Assembly (NCBI RefSeq): GCF_000761485.1
Contig: NZ_JPMX01000044.1
Coordinates: 1-64,000, forward strand
DNA from: Modestobacter caceresii
GTDB taxonomy: Bacteria; Actinomycetota; Actinomycetes; Mycobacteriales; Geodermatophilaceae
Reading direction: 5' to 3'
DNA: 64,000 nt
Both the position numbers and the translations under genes were made by a program. The notes under the pieces are model-generated. The model had not been told where the DNA came from, searched no databases, and saw only the letters and a program-made list of their open reading frames with translations. This document shows positions 45,522 through 54,064 of the stretch, one piece after another; position 1 is the stretch's first letter; every line of letters begins with the position of its first letter.

Positions 45522-46349
45522 ATGCCGCTCGTCTCCCGACTCTCGACCACCCCGGTCAAGGGCACCGCCCTGCACGGACCGCGGACCGTCACGGTCACCC
45601 CTGACGGGGTGCCGGAGAACCGGCGCTTCCACCTGGTCGACGCGCGAGGGCGGCTGTTCAACGGCAAGCAGCACGGCCCGCTCGTGCAGCTCACCGCCGA
45701 GTTCGACCCCGGCGACGACCAGCTCCGGCTGCTCTTCCCCGACCGCCCGCCCGTGGCGGGCCGGACCACCGAGCTCGGCGAGGCGGTCCGCACGGACTTC
45801 TACGGGCGCCCCGTCGACGGACACCTCGTCGAGGGACCGTGGTCGGCCGCGCTCAGCGACTTCGTCGGGCAGGAGGTGCACCTGGTCGCGGTCGACCGGC
45901 CCGGTGACGCGGTCGACGTCCACCCGGTCACGCTCATCTCCACCGCGACGCTGGAGCACCTGCGCCGGGTCACCTCCGACGGGGAGCGGCTGGACCACCG
46001 CCGCTTCCGGATGCTCGTGGAGGTGGACGGCTGCGACGTCCACGAGGAGGACACCTGGGCCGGCCGGCGCGTGCGGATCGGCGGCGCCACCGTCCAGGTG
46101 GTCGGGCCCGTGCCGCGCTGCGTCGTGACCAACGAGAACCCCGACAGCGGGGTGGTCGACTTCGGCACCCTCAAGGCGATCGTGCGCTACCGCGGCGAGC
46201 TCGCGACCGACCTCAGCACGCCGGTGGCGCACCTGCCGGACAACGGCGCGGTGATCCTCGGCATGTACGCCACGGTCGACCAGCCCGGCGAGATCGCCCT
46301 CGGCGACCCGGTCGAGCTCCTCGACGAGACCGCCGTCCAGCCCGCCTGA
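45522..46349 (+). CDS. MOSC domain protein
   Basis: 275 residues. N-terminal MOSC beta-barrel domain (LSTTPVKGTALHGPRTVTVTPDGVPENRRFHLVDARGRLFNGKQHGPLVQL) and the MOSC core with DHRRFRMLVEVDGCDVHEEDTWAGRRVRIGGATVQVVGPVPRCVVTNENPDSG, including the conserved cysteine in PRCVVTN. MOSC proteins bind or transfer molybdenum-cofactor sulfur or reduce N-hydroxylated compounds. In an amide cluster, reduction of N-hydroxy amides or amidoximes is an attractive guess. GGAGGG before the ATG. Confidence 0.9.
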   Translation: MPLVSRLSTTPVKGTALHGPRTVTVTPDGVPENRRFHLVDARGRLFNGKQHGPLVQLTAEFDPGDDQLRLLFPDRPPVAGRTTELGEAVRTDFYGRPVDGHLVEGPWSAALSDFVGQEVHLVAVDRPGDAVDVHPVTLISTATLEHLRRVTSDGERLDHRRFRMLVEVDGCDVHEEDTWAGRRVRIGGATVQVVGPVPRCVVTNENPDSGVVDFGTLKAIVRYRGELATDLSTPVAHLPDNGAVILGMYATVDQPGEIALGDPVELLDETAVQPA

Positions 46350-46380
46350 CCCGCCCGTCCCGCAGACCCGAGGAGCACCG

Positions 46381-47415
46381 ATGCCACGGCCCACCGACCA
46401 CGAGCTCTTCGACCTGGGGGACGTCGTCCTGCAGGGCGGCGCGACCCTGCGCGGAGCCCAGCTCGCCTACAAGACGTACGGCACGCTGAACGCGGACAGG
46501 TCCAACGTCATCGTGCACCCCACCTGGTACAGCGCCTGGCACGACGCCAACGAGTGGTCGGTCGGGCCGGGGAAGGCCTGCGACCCCGAGAAGTACTTCA
46601 TCGTGATGCCCAACCAGCTCAACAACGGCCTGTCGAGTTCGCCGAGCAACACCCCACCGCCCTACGACGGGCCGAGCTTCCCGCACGTGACCTTCCACGA
46701 CCAGGTCGAGGTGCAGCACCGGCTGCTCACGCAGCAGTGGGGCATCGAGTCGGTGGAGCTGGTGGTCGGGTCCTCCATGGGCGCCGGCCAGACCTACCAG
46801 TGGGCGGTCAGCCACCCCGAGATGGTCAAGCGGGCCGCGCCCATCGTCGGGTCGTCGATCACCAGCGAGCACAACCAGGTCTTCCTGAAGAGCCTGCGGG
46901 CCGCACTCACCCTCGACCCGGCGTTCGCCGGCGGGCGCTACCGGCCCGACGCGCTGCCCACCGCCGGCCTGCGGGCCTTCGCCCGGATCTACGCCGGCTG
47001 GGGCCTCTCCCAGGCCTTCTACTGGCAGCGGGAGTACCGCAACCTGGGCTTCTCCTCCCTCGAGGACTTCCTCGTCGGCTTCTGGGAGGGCTACTGGCTC
47101 GACGAGCGCGACCCCAACGACCTGCTGGGGATGCTGTGGACCTGGGAGCACGGTGACGTCGGGGGGACCCCGGGCTTCGACGGCGACACCGAGGCGGCGC
47201 TGCGCTCGATCCGCTGCCCACTGGTGGCCATGCCGGCGAGGACCGACCTGTACTTCCCGCCGGAGGACGAGGAGTGGGCGTCGCAGTTCATCGAGCACGG
47301 TGAGGTCCGGGTCATCCCGACCGTCTACGGGCACTTCGCCGGGCTGGGGCAGAACCCGGCGGACAACGAGTTCATCGACCGGGAGCTGGAGGAGCTGCTG
47401 GCCCGCCCGGCCTGA
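46381..47415 (+). CDS. MetX-like alpha/beta hydrolase
   Basis: 344 residues of the homoserine O-acetyltransferase-like fold: GTLNADRSNVIVHPTWYSAWHDANEW, nucleophile elbow VVGSSMGAGQTYQWAVSHPEMVKRAAPIVGSS, acid in MPARTDLYFPPEDE and His in VYGHFAGLGQNP. The NPPHGV-type substrate loop of true MetX enzymes is not seen. In this cluster it may deacylate or transfer acyl groups released by the amidases. ATG with GAGGAGC. End of the cluster. Confidence 0.9.
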   Translation: MPRPTDHELFDLGDVVLQGGATLRGAQLAYKTYGTLNADRSNVIVHPTWYSAWHDANEWSVGPGKACDPEKYFIVMPNQLNNGLSSSPSNTPPPYDGPSFPHVTFHDQVEVQHRLLTQQWGIESVELVVGSSMGAGQTYQWAVSHPEMVKRAAPIVGSSITSEHNQVFLKSLRAALTLDPAFAGGRYRPDALPTAGLRAFARIYAGWGLSQAFYWQREYRNLGFSSLEDFLVGFWEGYWLDERDPNDLLGMLWTWEHGDVGGTPGFDGDTEAALRSIRCPLVAMPARTDLYFPPEDEEWASQFIEHGEVRVIPTVYGHFAGLGQNPADNEFIDRELEELLARPA

Positions 47416-47421
47416 CCGGGC

Positions 47422-48216
47422 TCAGAGCTCCTCGGCCGGGTGCGGGTCGTCGATCGAGGGCTCGTCGGCGAACAGCGGCGGCAGGTACCGCAGCATCAGC
47501 ACCGACCAGGTGGCGTGGGTGAGCATCGGCGCCTGGATGCCGCCGGTGACCCGCCGCTGCAGCGCGAACAGCAGGCCCATCGGCACCGAGGCCAGCACCA
47601 GCGCCGGGTTGCGGGTCGCGACGGTGGCCAGCGTGTAGACGGCGGAGGACTTGAGCACCGGGTGGTGGACGCCGGCCGCCGCGTACAGCGCCCCGCGGAA
47701 GAAGACCTCCTCGGCGAGGCCGTTGGCCAGCGTGGTGGTGAGCACCAGCGGCGGCGAGCCCTGCTGGGCGTACCGCAGCACCCGGGACACCGCGGCGTCC
47801 AGCGGCGGGATGCGCTTGGCCACGAGCGCGGCGCCGTAGAACCCCGCGAAGGCCGCCGCCCCGGCCACGACCGGCGTGAGCAGCGGGCGTCGCAACGTGG
47901 CCTTCGGGGTCTGCACCCAGCCCAGGTGCAGCGGCCCGGAGGCCAGGCCCCCGGCCACCCAGGTACCGGCCACGCCCATGGTCAGCCCGTAGAACGACGT
48001 CGAGTTGGGCTTCTGCGACAGCGACACCCCGAGCAGCCCGGCGCCGGCCAGCGAGACCCCGGCGGTCACCCGGCGGCGGCGGCGGAAGGCCTCGTCGGAC
48101 TCGCGGTGGTCGCGCGGCACCTTGTCCACCAGCCAGGACGGCGCCCGGCGCGGCAGCCGGGCCAGCCGGGCGTCGGACAGCAGCGCCTGGCCCGGCCGCC
48201 GCGTGGTGCGGGTCAT
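47422..48216 (-). CDS. CPBP family intramembrane glutamic endopeptidase
   Basis: 264 residues, about seven membrane helices. The catalytic motif is NGLAEEVFFRGALY (E-E-x-x-x-R), with a second conserved histidine in APMLTHATWSVLML. Members cleave membrane peptides or CAAX-like substrates. It overlaps the upstream NAD-binding gene by 4 bases (ATGA) and is read from the same message. Cytosolic N-terminal extension rich in Arg. Confidence 0.92.
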   Translation of the reverse strand: MTRTTRRPGQALLSDARLARLPRRAPSWLVDKVPRDHRESDEAFRRRRRVTAGVSLAGAGLLGVSLSQKPNSTSFYGLTMGVAGTWVAGGLASGPLHLGWVQTPKATLRRPLLTPVVAGAAAFAGFYGAALVAKRIPPLDAAVSRVLRYAQQGSPPLVLTTTLANGLAEEVFFRGALYAAAGVHHPVLKSSAVYTLATVATRNPALVLASVPMGLLFALQRRVTGGIQAPMLTHATWSVLMLRYLPPLFADEPSIDDPHPAEEL

Positions 48217-49136
48217 CCCACCAGTCCCGTGGTCGCCGCCCGGGCTTCCCGGCGATCGCGGGCCCGTTCACCCAGCGCGGTGAGCACCGCCTCGTCGTAG
48301 GTCATCGGCTCGAACGGGACCACCCGGCGGATCGAGTCGTCCTTCACCACCACCTCGTTGGTCATCGAGTCGATCAGCGACCGGCCGGTCTGCACGTCGA
48401 CGTCGGTGACCAGCGACAGCCAGTAGGAGGAGAGCTTCGGGCTCAGCAGCGGCACCGGGACGATCAGCAGCCGGCGGCCCTGGATCTCCGCCACCCGGGT
48501 GAGCATCTCCAGGTACTCGAGCACCTCGGGGCCGCCGACGTCGAACGCCCGCCCCTCGGCCTCCGGTGCTCCGAGCACCCCGACCAGGTACCGGACGACG
48601 TCGGCGACCGCGATCGGCTGGGTGCGGGTGTGCACCCAGCGCGGGGTGACCATCGCCGGCAGGTGGGCGACCAGCTGGCGGGTCATCTCCCAGGAGACCC
48701 CGCCGTGCCCGACCACGATCCCGGCCCGCAGGGCGGTGACCGGCACGCCCGTCTCGCCCAGCAACCGCTCGACCTGGCGGCGGCTGCGCAGGTGGGCGGA
48801 GAGGTCGTCGGAGTCGTTGCCGAGCCCGCCGAGGTAGATGATCCGGCGGACCCCGGCGTCGGCCGCGGCCCGGGCGAAGGAGCGCGCGGCTGCGGCGTCC
48901 TTCTCCTGGAAGTCCGCGGAGTCCAGCGAGTGCACCAGGTAGTAGGCGGCCTCGCAGTCGGCCAGCGCGGTGCGCAGCGACGCCTCGTCGCCGACGTCCC
49001 CCGGCACCGGCGTGCCGGCGCCGGAGTAGGTGTCCGGGTGCCGGGTCATCGCCCGGACCTCGTGCCCGGCCTCCTCCAGGGCAGGCGCCAGCCTGCTGCC
49101 GACGAACCCCGACGCCCCGGTGACCAGTACTCGCAC
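48213..49136 (-). CDS. NAD(P)H-binding atypical short-chain dehydrogenase
   Basis: 307 residues. Extended SDR: VLVTGASGFVGSRLAPALEEAGHEVRAMTRHP at the N-terminus and FARAAADAGVRRIIYLGGLGND. Length and the DVGGPEVLEYLEMLTRVAEIQGRR segment resemble NmrA/complex I intermediate-associated proteins. The canonical Y-x-x-x-K pair is not evident, so it may be a redox sensor rather than an enzyme. Upstream member of a coupled pair with the CPBP protease. Confidence 0.88.
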   Translation of the reverse strand: MRVLVTGASGFVGSRLAPALEEAGHEVRAMTRHPDTYSGAGTPVPGDVGDEASLRTALADCEAAYYLVHSLDSADFQEKDAAAARSFARAAADAGVRRIIYLGGLGNDSDDLSAHLRSRRQVERLLGETGVPVTALRAGIVVGHGGVSWEMTRQLVAHLPAMVTPRWVHTRTQPIAVADVVRYLVGVLGAPEAEGRAFDVGGPEVLEYLEMLTRVAEIQGRRLLIVPVPLLSPKLSSYWLSLVTDVDVQTGRSLIDSMTNEVVVKDDSIRRVVPFEPMTYDEAVLTALGERARDRREARAATTGLVG

Positions 49137-49227
49137 GCCCCCACCCTCCCCGTGCGGCCGGTCGGGCGCGACTCAAAAGCGCACGGCCCACTCGGCGCGT
49201 GGGCTCCGGCGGCGCGATGATCGGCCC

Positions 49228-49626
49228 ATGAGCGCCCCCGGTCAGGACCGCAACGTGCTGGGCGGTCCGCTGGAGCCCTGCAGCACCGACCCGATGACCG
49301 GCTTCACGCGGGACGGGTCCTGCCGCACCGGGCCGGCCGACCTGGGCAGCCACACCGTCTGCGCCGTGGTCTCCGCCGAGTTCCTGGAGATGCAGCGCGA
49401 GCTGGGCAACGACCTGGTCACACCACGCCCGGAGTACAACTTCCCCGGGCTGCGCCCCGGCGACCGCTGGTGCATGGTCGCCGTCCGCTGGCTCCAGGCG
49501 CTCGAGGCGGGCACACCGGCCGGGGTGGTGCTGGCCGCGACCAACGCCCGCGCCCTGGAGGTGGTGCCGCTGGAGGCACTGCGGTCCCACGCCGTCGACG
49601 TCCCGGACGACCTCTCCTCGCTCTGA
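49228..49626 (+). CDS. DUF2237 family protein
   Basis: 132 residues. The family pattern is seen: [56 protein letters not shown] and [22 protein letters not shown]. Five cysteines or so in short motifs. Function unknown; the family is widespread in bacteria. ATG start. Followed by DUF1348 in the same direction, 26 bases away. Confidence 0.9.
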   Translation: MSAPGQDRNVLGGPLEPCSTDPMTGFTRDGSCRTGPADLGSHTVCAVVSAEFLEMQRELGNDLVTPRPEYNFPGLRPGDRWCMVAVRWLQALEAGTPAGVVLAATNARALEVVPLEALRSHAVDVPDDLSSL

Positions 49627-49652
49627 GCTGCCGACCGGACCAGGATGGGCGG

Positions 49653-50105
49653 GTGACCGACCGCCCGCCGCTGCCCCCGTTCACCGTCGAGACCGCCGCC
49701 GCGAAGGTGCAGGCGGCCGAGGACGCCTGGAACAGCCGGGACCCCGAGCGGGTGTCGCTGGCCTACACCGAGGACTCGGTGTGGCGGAACCGGGACACCT
49801 TCGTCACCGGCCGGGCCGAGATCGTCGCCTTCCTCACCGCCAAGTGGGCCCGCGAGCTGGACTACGTGCTGCGCAAGTCGCTGTGGGCGTTCACCGACGA
49901 CCGGATCGCCGTCCGGTTCCAGTACGAGTGGCACGACGCCGACGGGCAGTGGTGGCGCAGCTACGGCAACGAGAACTGGGAGTTCGACGCGCACGGGCTG
50001 ATGCGGCGGCGGGAGGCCAGCATCAACGACGTCCCGATCACCGAGGCCGAGCGGCGGCTGACCCGCGCCCGTACGCCGGACGAGCCGGAGATCCCGCTGC
50101 ACTGA
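49653..50105 (+). CDS. DUF1348 (SnoaL-like) family protein
   Basis: 150 residues of the NTF2/SnoaL fold: [63 protein letters not shown] and the aromatic pocket [42 protein letters not shown]. The end of the DUF1348 family is recognisable. GTG start. Function unknown. A hairpin with two mismatches lies in the gap to the convergent VOC gene. Confidence 0.9.
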   Translation: MTDRPPLPPFTVETAAAKVQAAEDAWNSRDPERVSLAYTEDSVWRNRDTFVTGRAEIVAFLTAKWARELDYVLRKSLWAFTDDRIAVRFQYEWHDADGQWWRSYGNENWEFDAHGLMRRREASINDVPITEAERRLTRARTPDEPEIPLH

Positions 50106-50114
50106 GCCACCGAC

Positions 50115-50165
50115 TGGCGACCTGTGCACGCCTCGCCCGCGGGGGGACGCGTGGACAGCTCGCCA
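50115..50165. terminator. Imperfect bidirectional hairpin
   Basis: Arms TGGCGACCTGTGCACGC and GCGTGGACAGCTCGCCA pair at 15 of 17 positions with a 17-base loop. Lies between the convergent DUF1348 and VOC genes. Confidence 0.55.
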
Positions 50166-50179
50166 CTCGACGGGGCGGG

Positions 50180-50575
50180 TCAGCCCCCGAGAGCAGCGGG
50201 GTCCATCCACACCGCCTCCCAGACGTTGCCGTCCGGGTCGGTGAAGCTGGTGCCGTACATGAAGCCGTGGTCCTGGGCCGGCTGCCAGGGCTTGCCGCCC
50301 GCGGCCAGCGCCCGGGAGAGCAGGTCGTCGCACTCCGCCCGGTCGGCCGCGGAGACCGCGTGCAGCACCGAGGTGGCCTGCGCCGGGTCACCGATCTGGC
50401 CGGCCAGGAAGCCGGCGAACTTCTCCCGGGTCAGCAGCATCACCACGATGTTCTCCTCGACCTCCATGGACGCCGTGCTCGCGTCGCTGAACTCGGCGTT
50501 CCGGGTCCAGCCGAGCGCGGTGTAGAAGGCCGTCGCCCGGTCCAGGTCGGTGACCGGCAGGTTCACGAAGATCAT
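50180..50575 (-). CDS. VOC family protein (glyoxalase/bleomycin-resistance fold)
   Basis: 131 residues. Two beta-alpha-beta-beta-beta units: MIFVNLPVTDLDRATAFYTALGWTRN and FMYGTSFTDPDGNVWEAVWMDPAAL. The DPDGNVWE motif and a C-terminal Trp are typical of the lactoylglutathione-lyase-related VOC proteins. Metal-binding residues are only partly evident, so function is open. GAGGGAG lies before the start. Confidence 0.9.
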   Translation of the reverse strand: MIFVNLPVTDLDRATAFYTALGWTRNAEFSDASTASMEVEENIVVMLLTREKFAGFLAGQIGDPAQATSVLHAVSAADRAECDDLLSRALAAGGKPWQPAQDHGFMYGTSFTDPDGNVWEAVWMDPAALGG

Positions 50576-50651
50576 GCGCACGGGGAGCTCCCTCGGTGGG
50601 GGGACCACCGTCGGGTCCCGTCACGGCTCAGACCGGCCGCCCCCGGAGAAC

Positions 50652-51440
50652 TCATCGGCGGGCGGTCGCGGCGAGCACCAGGGCGACGGTCTCCGCGGGC
50701 ACGTCCCACATCGGGAAGTGGCCGGACCCGCCGAACCAGTGCAGCTCGGCGTCGGGGAACGCCTCCAGCGCCCGCGCCGCCTGGCGGGCCAGGGTCACCC
50801 GGTCCCGCCGTCCCCAGCCGATGGTCAGCCGGCCGGGCAGCGACCCGGCCGGGGCGCCCTGCTGGCGGGGCCCGCGGGCGAGCTCGGTGAGGACGGCGTC
50901 GAAGGACGGCGAGTCCACGTACCCGGTGAGCTCACGGGTGACCACCTCGCCGTCCAGGGCCCACGGGCGGGCCGAGAACTGGGCCAGCAGTGCCGTCCGC
51001 CCGGCCGGGTTGCCCAGCAGGGTGGGGAGCGCCGGGCGGATCCGACGGACCAGCGCGATCGAGGCGCGCAGGGTGGCGAGGAAGACCGCGGCCTCCCGGT
51101 CGGTCCAGAACCCACCCGGATCGAGGGCCACGGCGTCCCGGCCCACCCCCCGCCGGGCCAGCTCCAGCACCATCCGGGCGCCCAGCGAGCTGCCGACCAG
51201 CGGGGCGTCGGCCAGCCCCTCGGCGCGCAGCCAGCCCTCCAGCGCGTCGGTGAGCGAGCCGAAGCCGGGGTCGGCCAGCGGTGGGGTGTCGCCGGCGAAG
51301 CCGGGCAGGTCCACGGCCACCACCTCGCGCGCCGCGGCCAGGCCGGGGAGCACCGGGTCCCAGGAGCGCCACGAGCCGCCCAGTCCGTGCACGAGGACGA
51401 GGGGGTCGCCGGAGCCGGTCCGGTGCGCTGCGAGGTCCAT
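50652..51440 (-). CDS. Alpha/beta fold hydrolase
   Basis: 262 residues. Oxyanion strand PLVLVHGLGGSWRSWDPVLPGL, nucleophile elbow LVGSSLGARMVLELA, acid in GWGRRDRVTL and His in GGSGHFPMWD. Substrate unknown. ATG with GGGGTCGGGG. It ends 77 bases before the VOC gene, which is read in the same direction. Confidence 0.9.
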   Translation of the reverse strand: MDLAAHRTGSGDPLVLVHGLGGSWRSWDPVLPGLAAAREVVAVDLPGFAGDTPPLADPGFGSLTDALEGWLRAEGLADAPLVGSSLGARMVLELARRGVGRDAVALDPGGFWTDREAAVFLATLRASIALVRRIRPALPTLLGNPAGRTALLAQFSARPWALDGEVVTRELTGYVDSPSFDAVLTELARGPRQQGAPAGSLPGRLTIGWGRRDRVTLARQAARALEAFPDAELHWFGGSGHFPMWDVPAETVALVLAATARR

Positions 51441-51604
51441 CCCCGACCCCTACCCCAGCCGCGGTCCGGCACCCGCGTGCGGTGGACGCCGCCTGAGCTG
51501 CGGATCCGGGGATGATGCGAGGGGGCGGGTGCACGGCAGGACGCCGGGTCCGACAGCATGTGCGGTCCGGGGACAGGGTGACGCCCAGGTGAGGAGCGCG
51601 GACG

Positions 51605-52033
51605 GTGAGCACGTCGAGGAGCAACCGGGTGCGGGCGGCGATCGGCACGGTCAGCCTGACCGGGGCGGCGATGGGCTTCCTGTCCGCCTGTGGCGTCGCA
51701 GGTGAGGACGAGCAGGAGGCCGAGCGGGTCTACTGCGTCGACGAGCAGGACCAGGTCGTCGACGAGGAGCAGTGCGAGGAGGCCGAGCGCAACGGCGGCT
51801 TCATCGGCGGCGTGCCCTACTTCTTCCTGCTGGGTGGCTTCGGCGGCAACCGGTACGCGGTCGGCCAGACCATCCCGCAGCAGTACACCGGCGCGGCGAC
51901 CCGGGTGAACCCCGCCGACACCACGGCGCGGTCCCGGGCCGGGCTGCCCGGCAGCGGCCGGGTCACCTCCGGCACCCGGATCTCCGGCGGCATCGGCTCG
52001 GGCCGGGTCGGGAGCGGGAGCGTCGGCTCGTGA
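51605..52033 (+). CDS. Lipoprotein coupled to the ATP-grasp enzyme (YgiB-like arrangement)
   Basis: 142 residues. Signal peptide with lipobox L-S-A-C at residues 26-29, so the mature Cys29 would be lipidated. Then an acidic segment with two cysteines (RVYCVDEQDQVVDEEQCEEAE) and a glycine-rich tail (GGVPYFFLLGGFGGNRYAVGQ). The organisation recalls E. coli YgiB (DUF1190) upstream of the YgiC ATP-grasp enzyme, though the sequence is only loosely similar. GTG start; stop overlaps the next gene as GTGA. Confidence 0.8.
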   Translation: MSTSRSNRVRAAIGTVSLTGAAMGFLSACGVAGEDEQEAERVYCVDEQDQVVDEEQCEEAERNGGFIGGVPYFFLLGGFGGNRYAVGQTIPQQYTGAATRVNPADTTARSRAGLPGSGRVTSGTRISGGIGSGRVGSGSVGS

Positions 52034-53292
52034 GACGGCTCTACGGCACGGCCCGGCTCGGCTGGGAGGCCGAGATCGAGAGCCAGGGGCTGGTCTACAA
52101 CAAGACGACGGTCCCCGGCGGTGAGACCCGCTCGTACTGGCGCGAGGACGTCTTCTACGACTTCACCTCCGCCGAGATCGACCACCTCGCCAACGTCACC
52201 GACCAGCTCTTCGCCGCCTGCGTGGAGGCCGGCGACGTGGCACTGGCCGACGAGCGGCTGCTGGACCGGATGCGGATCCCGCACGACGCCCGGGAGGTCG
52301 TCAAGGCCACCTGGGACTCCGAGCCGCCCAGCGTCTACGGCCGCTTCGACCTGTGGTGGGACGGCGAGGGCGCACCGAAGCTGCTGGAGTTCAACGCCGA
52401 CACCCCGACCTCGCTGGTCGAGGCCGCGGTCGTGCAGTGGGCCTGGCACTTGGAGACCGGCCAGGGCCGCGACCAGTGGAACCAGCTCGACGACCGGCTG
52501 GTGGACGCCTGGCGGCGCAACCTGTCCCGCTGGGAGGCCGAGCACGGCCGCCGTCCCCGGGTGCACCTGGCCTGGACCGAGGGCGACCGCAGCGGTGAGG
52601 ACTGGATGACGGTGGCCTACCTGGCCGACACCGTCCAGCGGGCCGGCTTCGAGACGGTGGTGCTGACCACCGAGGAGCTGGCCCTGGACACCGGCGACGC
52701 CCGGTTCTACGACGGCAAGGGCAACCGGATCGACGTCGTCTTCAAGCTCTACCCCTGGGAGTGGCTGCTCGACGACGCCTACGGCCCCTCGGTGATCGCC
52801 GACCTGTGGACCCCCGACGGCACCACCTGGATCGAGCCGATCTGGAAGATGCTGTGGTCGAACAAGGGGCTGCTGCCGGTGCTCTGGCAGCGCTACGCCG
52901 ACGACCCGGTGATCGCCAAGCACCTGCTCCCCGCCTACTTCGCCAACGACCCGCGCGCGGCCGAGCTGGAGCGGACCGGGTACGCCCGGAAGCCGCTGTT
53001 CGGCCGGGAGGGCAACAACGTCGAGCTGTTCGCCCCCGGCGGCGCCCCACTGGCCTCGCTCGGCGGGAAGTACGGCGCGGAGGGCTGGGTCGTGCAGCAG
53101 CTGTGCGCGCTCCCGGACTTCGCTGGCCCCGACGGCCCGCACCACCCGGTGCTCGGCGCGTGGGTGGTCGACGGTGAGGCGGCGGGCCTAGGGATCCGGG
53201 AGTCCGACGGGCTGATCACCGACGACCTGTCCTACTTCGTGCCGCACACCATCGACTTCCGCCGCCCGCCGGACACCGCCTGGTCGGCCTGA
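52030..53292 (+). CDS. Glutathionylspermidine synthase family ATP-grasp protein (YgiC/YjfC-like)
   Basis: 420 residues. The synthetase domain of GSP synthase is recognised: VYGRFDLWWDGEGAPKLLEFNADTPTSLVEAAVVQWAW (E-F-N-A-D-T-P), WIEPIWKMLWSNKGLLPVLWQ, and the ATP-grasp end YFVPHTIDF. It joins an amine to a peptide or glutathione-like thiol, but actinobacteria make mycothiol, not glutathione, so the natural substrate may be a peptidoglycan or other peptide. GTG start inside the lipoprotein stop (GTGA). Last core gene before the accessory island. Confidence 0.93.
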   Translation: MRRLYGTARLGWEAEIESQGLVYNKTTVPGGETRSYWREDVFYDFTSAEIDHLANVTDQLFAACVEAGDVALADERLLDRMRIPHDAREVVKATWDSEPPSVYGRFDLWWDGEGAPKLLEFNADTPTSLVEAAVVQWAWHLETGQGRDQWNQLDDRLVDAWRRNLSRWEAEHGRRPRVHLAWTEGDRSGEDWMTVAYLADTVQRAGFETVVLTTEELALDTGDARFYDGKGNRIDVVFKLYPWEWLLDDAYGPSVIADLWTPDGTTWIEPIWKMLWSNKGLLPVLWQRYADDPVIAKHLLPAYFANDPRAAELERTGYARKPLFGREGNNVELFAPGGAPLASLGGKYGAEGWVVQQLCALPDFAGPDGPHHPVLGAWVVDGEAAGLGIRESDGLITDDLSYFVPHTIDFRRPPDTAWSA

Positions 53293-53377
53293 CGCCAGCG
53301 ACCACCGTCGGGGGTCGCACAGGTCGACGTACCGGTCGCAGACGTCGGGCAACGACACCTGCAGCAAGTAGGCGGAG

Positions 53378-53959
53378 TTAACGCACACGTCCTCGCACAC
53401 CGAGGTCTCGACGCATGGCTCGACGCATCGCGTACCAAGCGTCGGAGGGGAACTCGGGCTCGGGGAGCGACTCCGGCACCTGACCCAGATGGTCGAGGAA
53501 GTTGTCGTTGGCCCGGTAGATTCGGTGGAAATTACTGTCCAGCACCTCGGAGACGTCCAGCACCTTCTTCGCCACCCGGCGCGGCGCGAACAGGTACACG
53601 ATCTGCTCTGCTCGGCGAGCGACGGCGTAGGCCTTGTGCGCCGCCTCGCCAGCGTCACCGACCGCATCGCGCTGCGCCTGCTCCTCCTCCGACCATTCGC
53701 CCAGGGGCTTACTCGGCTGCACATTCCACAGTCCGCACAGATTCACCACCGCCTGCTGCAGATCGTCGTAGGCGGTGAACAGCGCGACGTAGTGCTCCCG
53801 ACGGGTCTCATCGTGCCGATGTCGCAGGTCGACCAGCTTCGTCCCGAGGGTGATGAGGCCAGTGAGGGCGGCACCCCCGAACGCGCTTGCGGTCAGCAAC
53901 AGCCACAGCGGCGTGTCGACGTTCACCCTGACGATTTTGCCTGACCATGTGAACGACAT
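53378..53959 (-). CDS. Hypothetical membrane-anchored protein at the edge of the accessory island
   Basis: 193 residues. One N-terminal membrane helix (PLWLLLTASAFGGAALTGLITLG), then a largely helical soluble part (HRHDETRREHYVALFTAYDDLQQAVVNLCGLW, YAVARRAEQIVYLFAPRRVAKKVLDVSEVLDSNFHRIYR). No family recognised. Codon use and base composition are visibly less GC-rich than in the core genes to its left, marking entry to the island. Start at MSFTWS; a GTG at VNVDTP is possible. Confidence 0.65.
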   Translation of the reverse strand: MSFTWSGKIVRVNVDTPLWLLLTASAFGGAALTGLITLGTKLVDLRHRHDETRREHYVALFTAYDDLQQAVVNLCGLWNVQPSKPLGEWSEEEQAQRDAVGDAGEAAHKAYAVARRAEQIVYLFAPRRVAKKVLDVSEVLDSNFHRIYRANDNFLDHLGQVPESLPEPEFPSDAWYAMRRAMRRDLGVRGRVR

Positions 53960-54064
53960 ACACGCACCCGCAGGTCAGCCGCTTACACGCTTGCTCGGAG
54001 CTAGCTAAGTTGGGCGGCAGACGAGCTGGTCCACGGGCACCGGACGCGCAGCGGGCGCCGCGCC

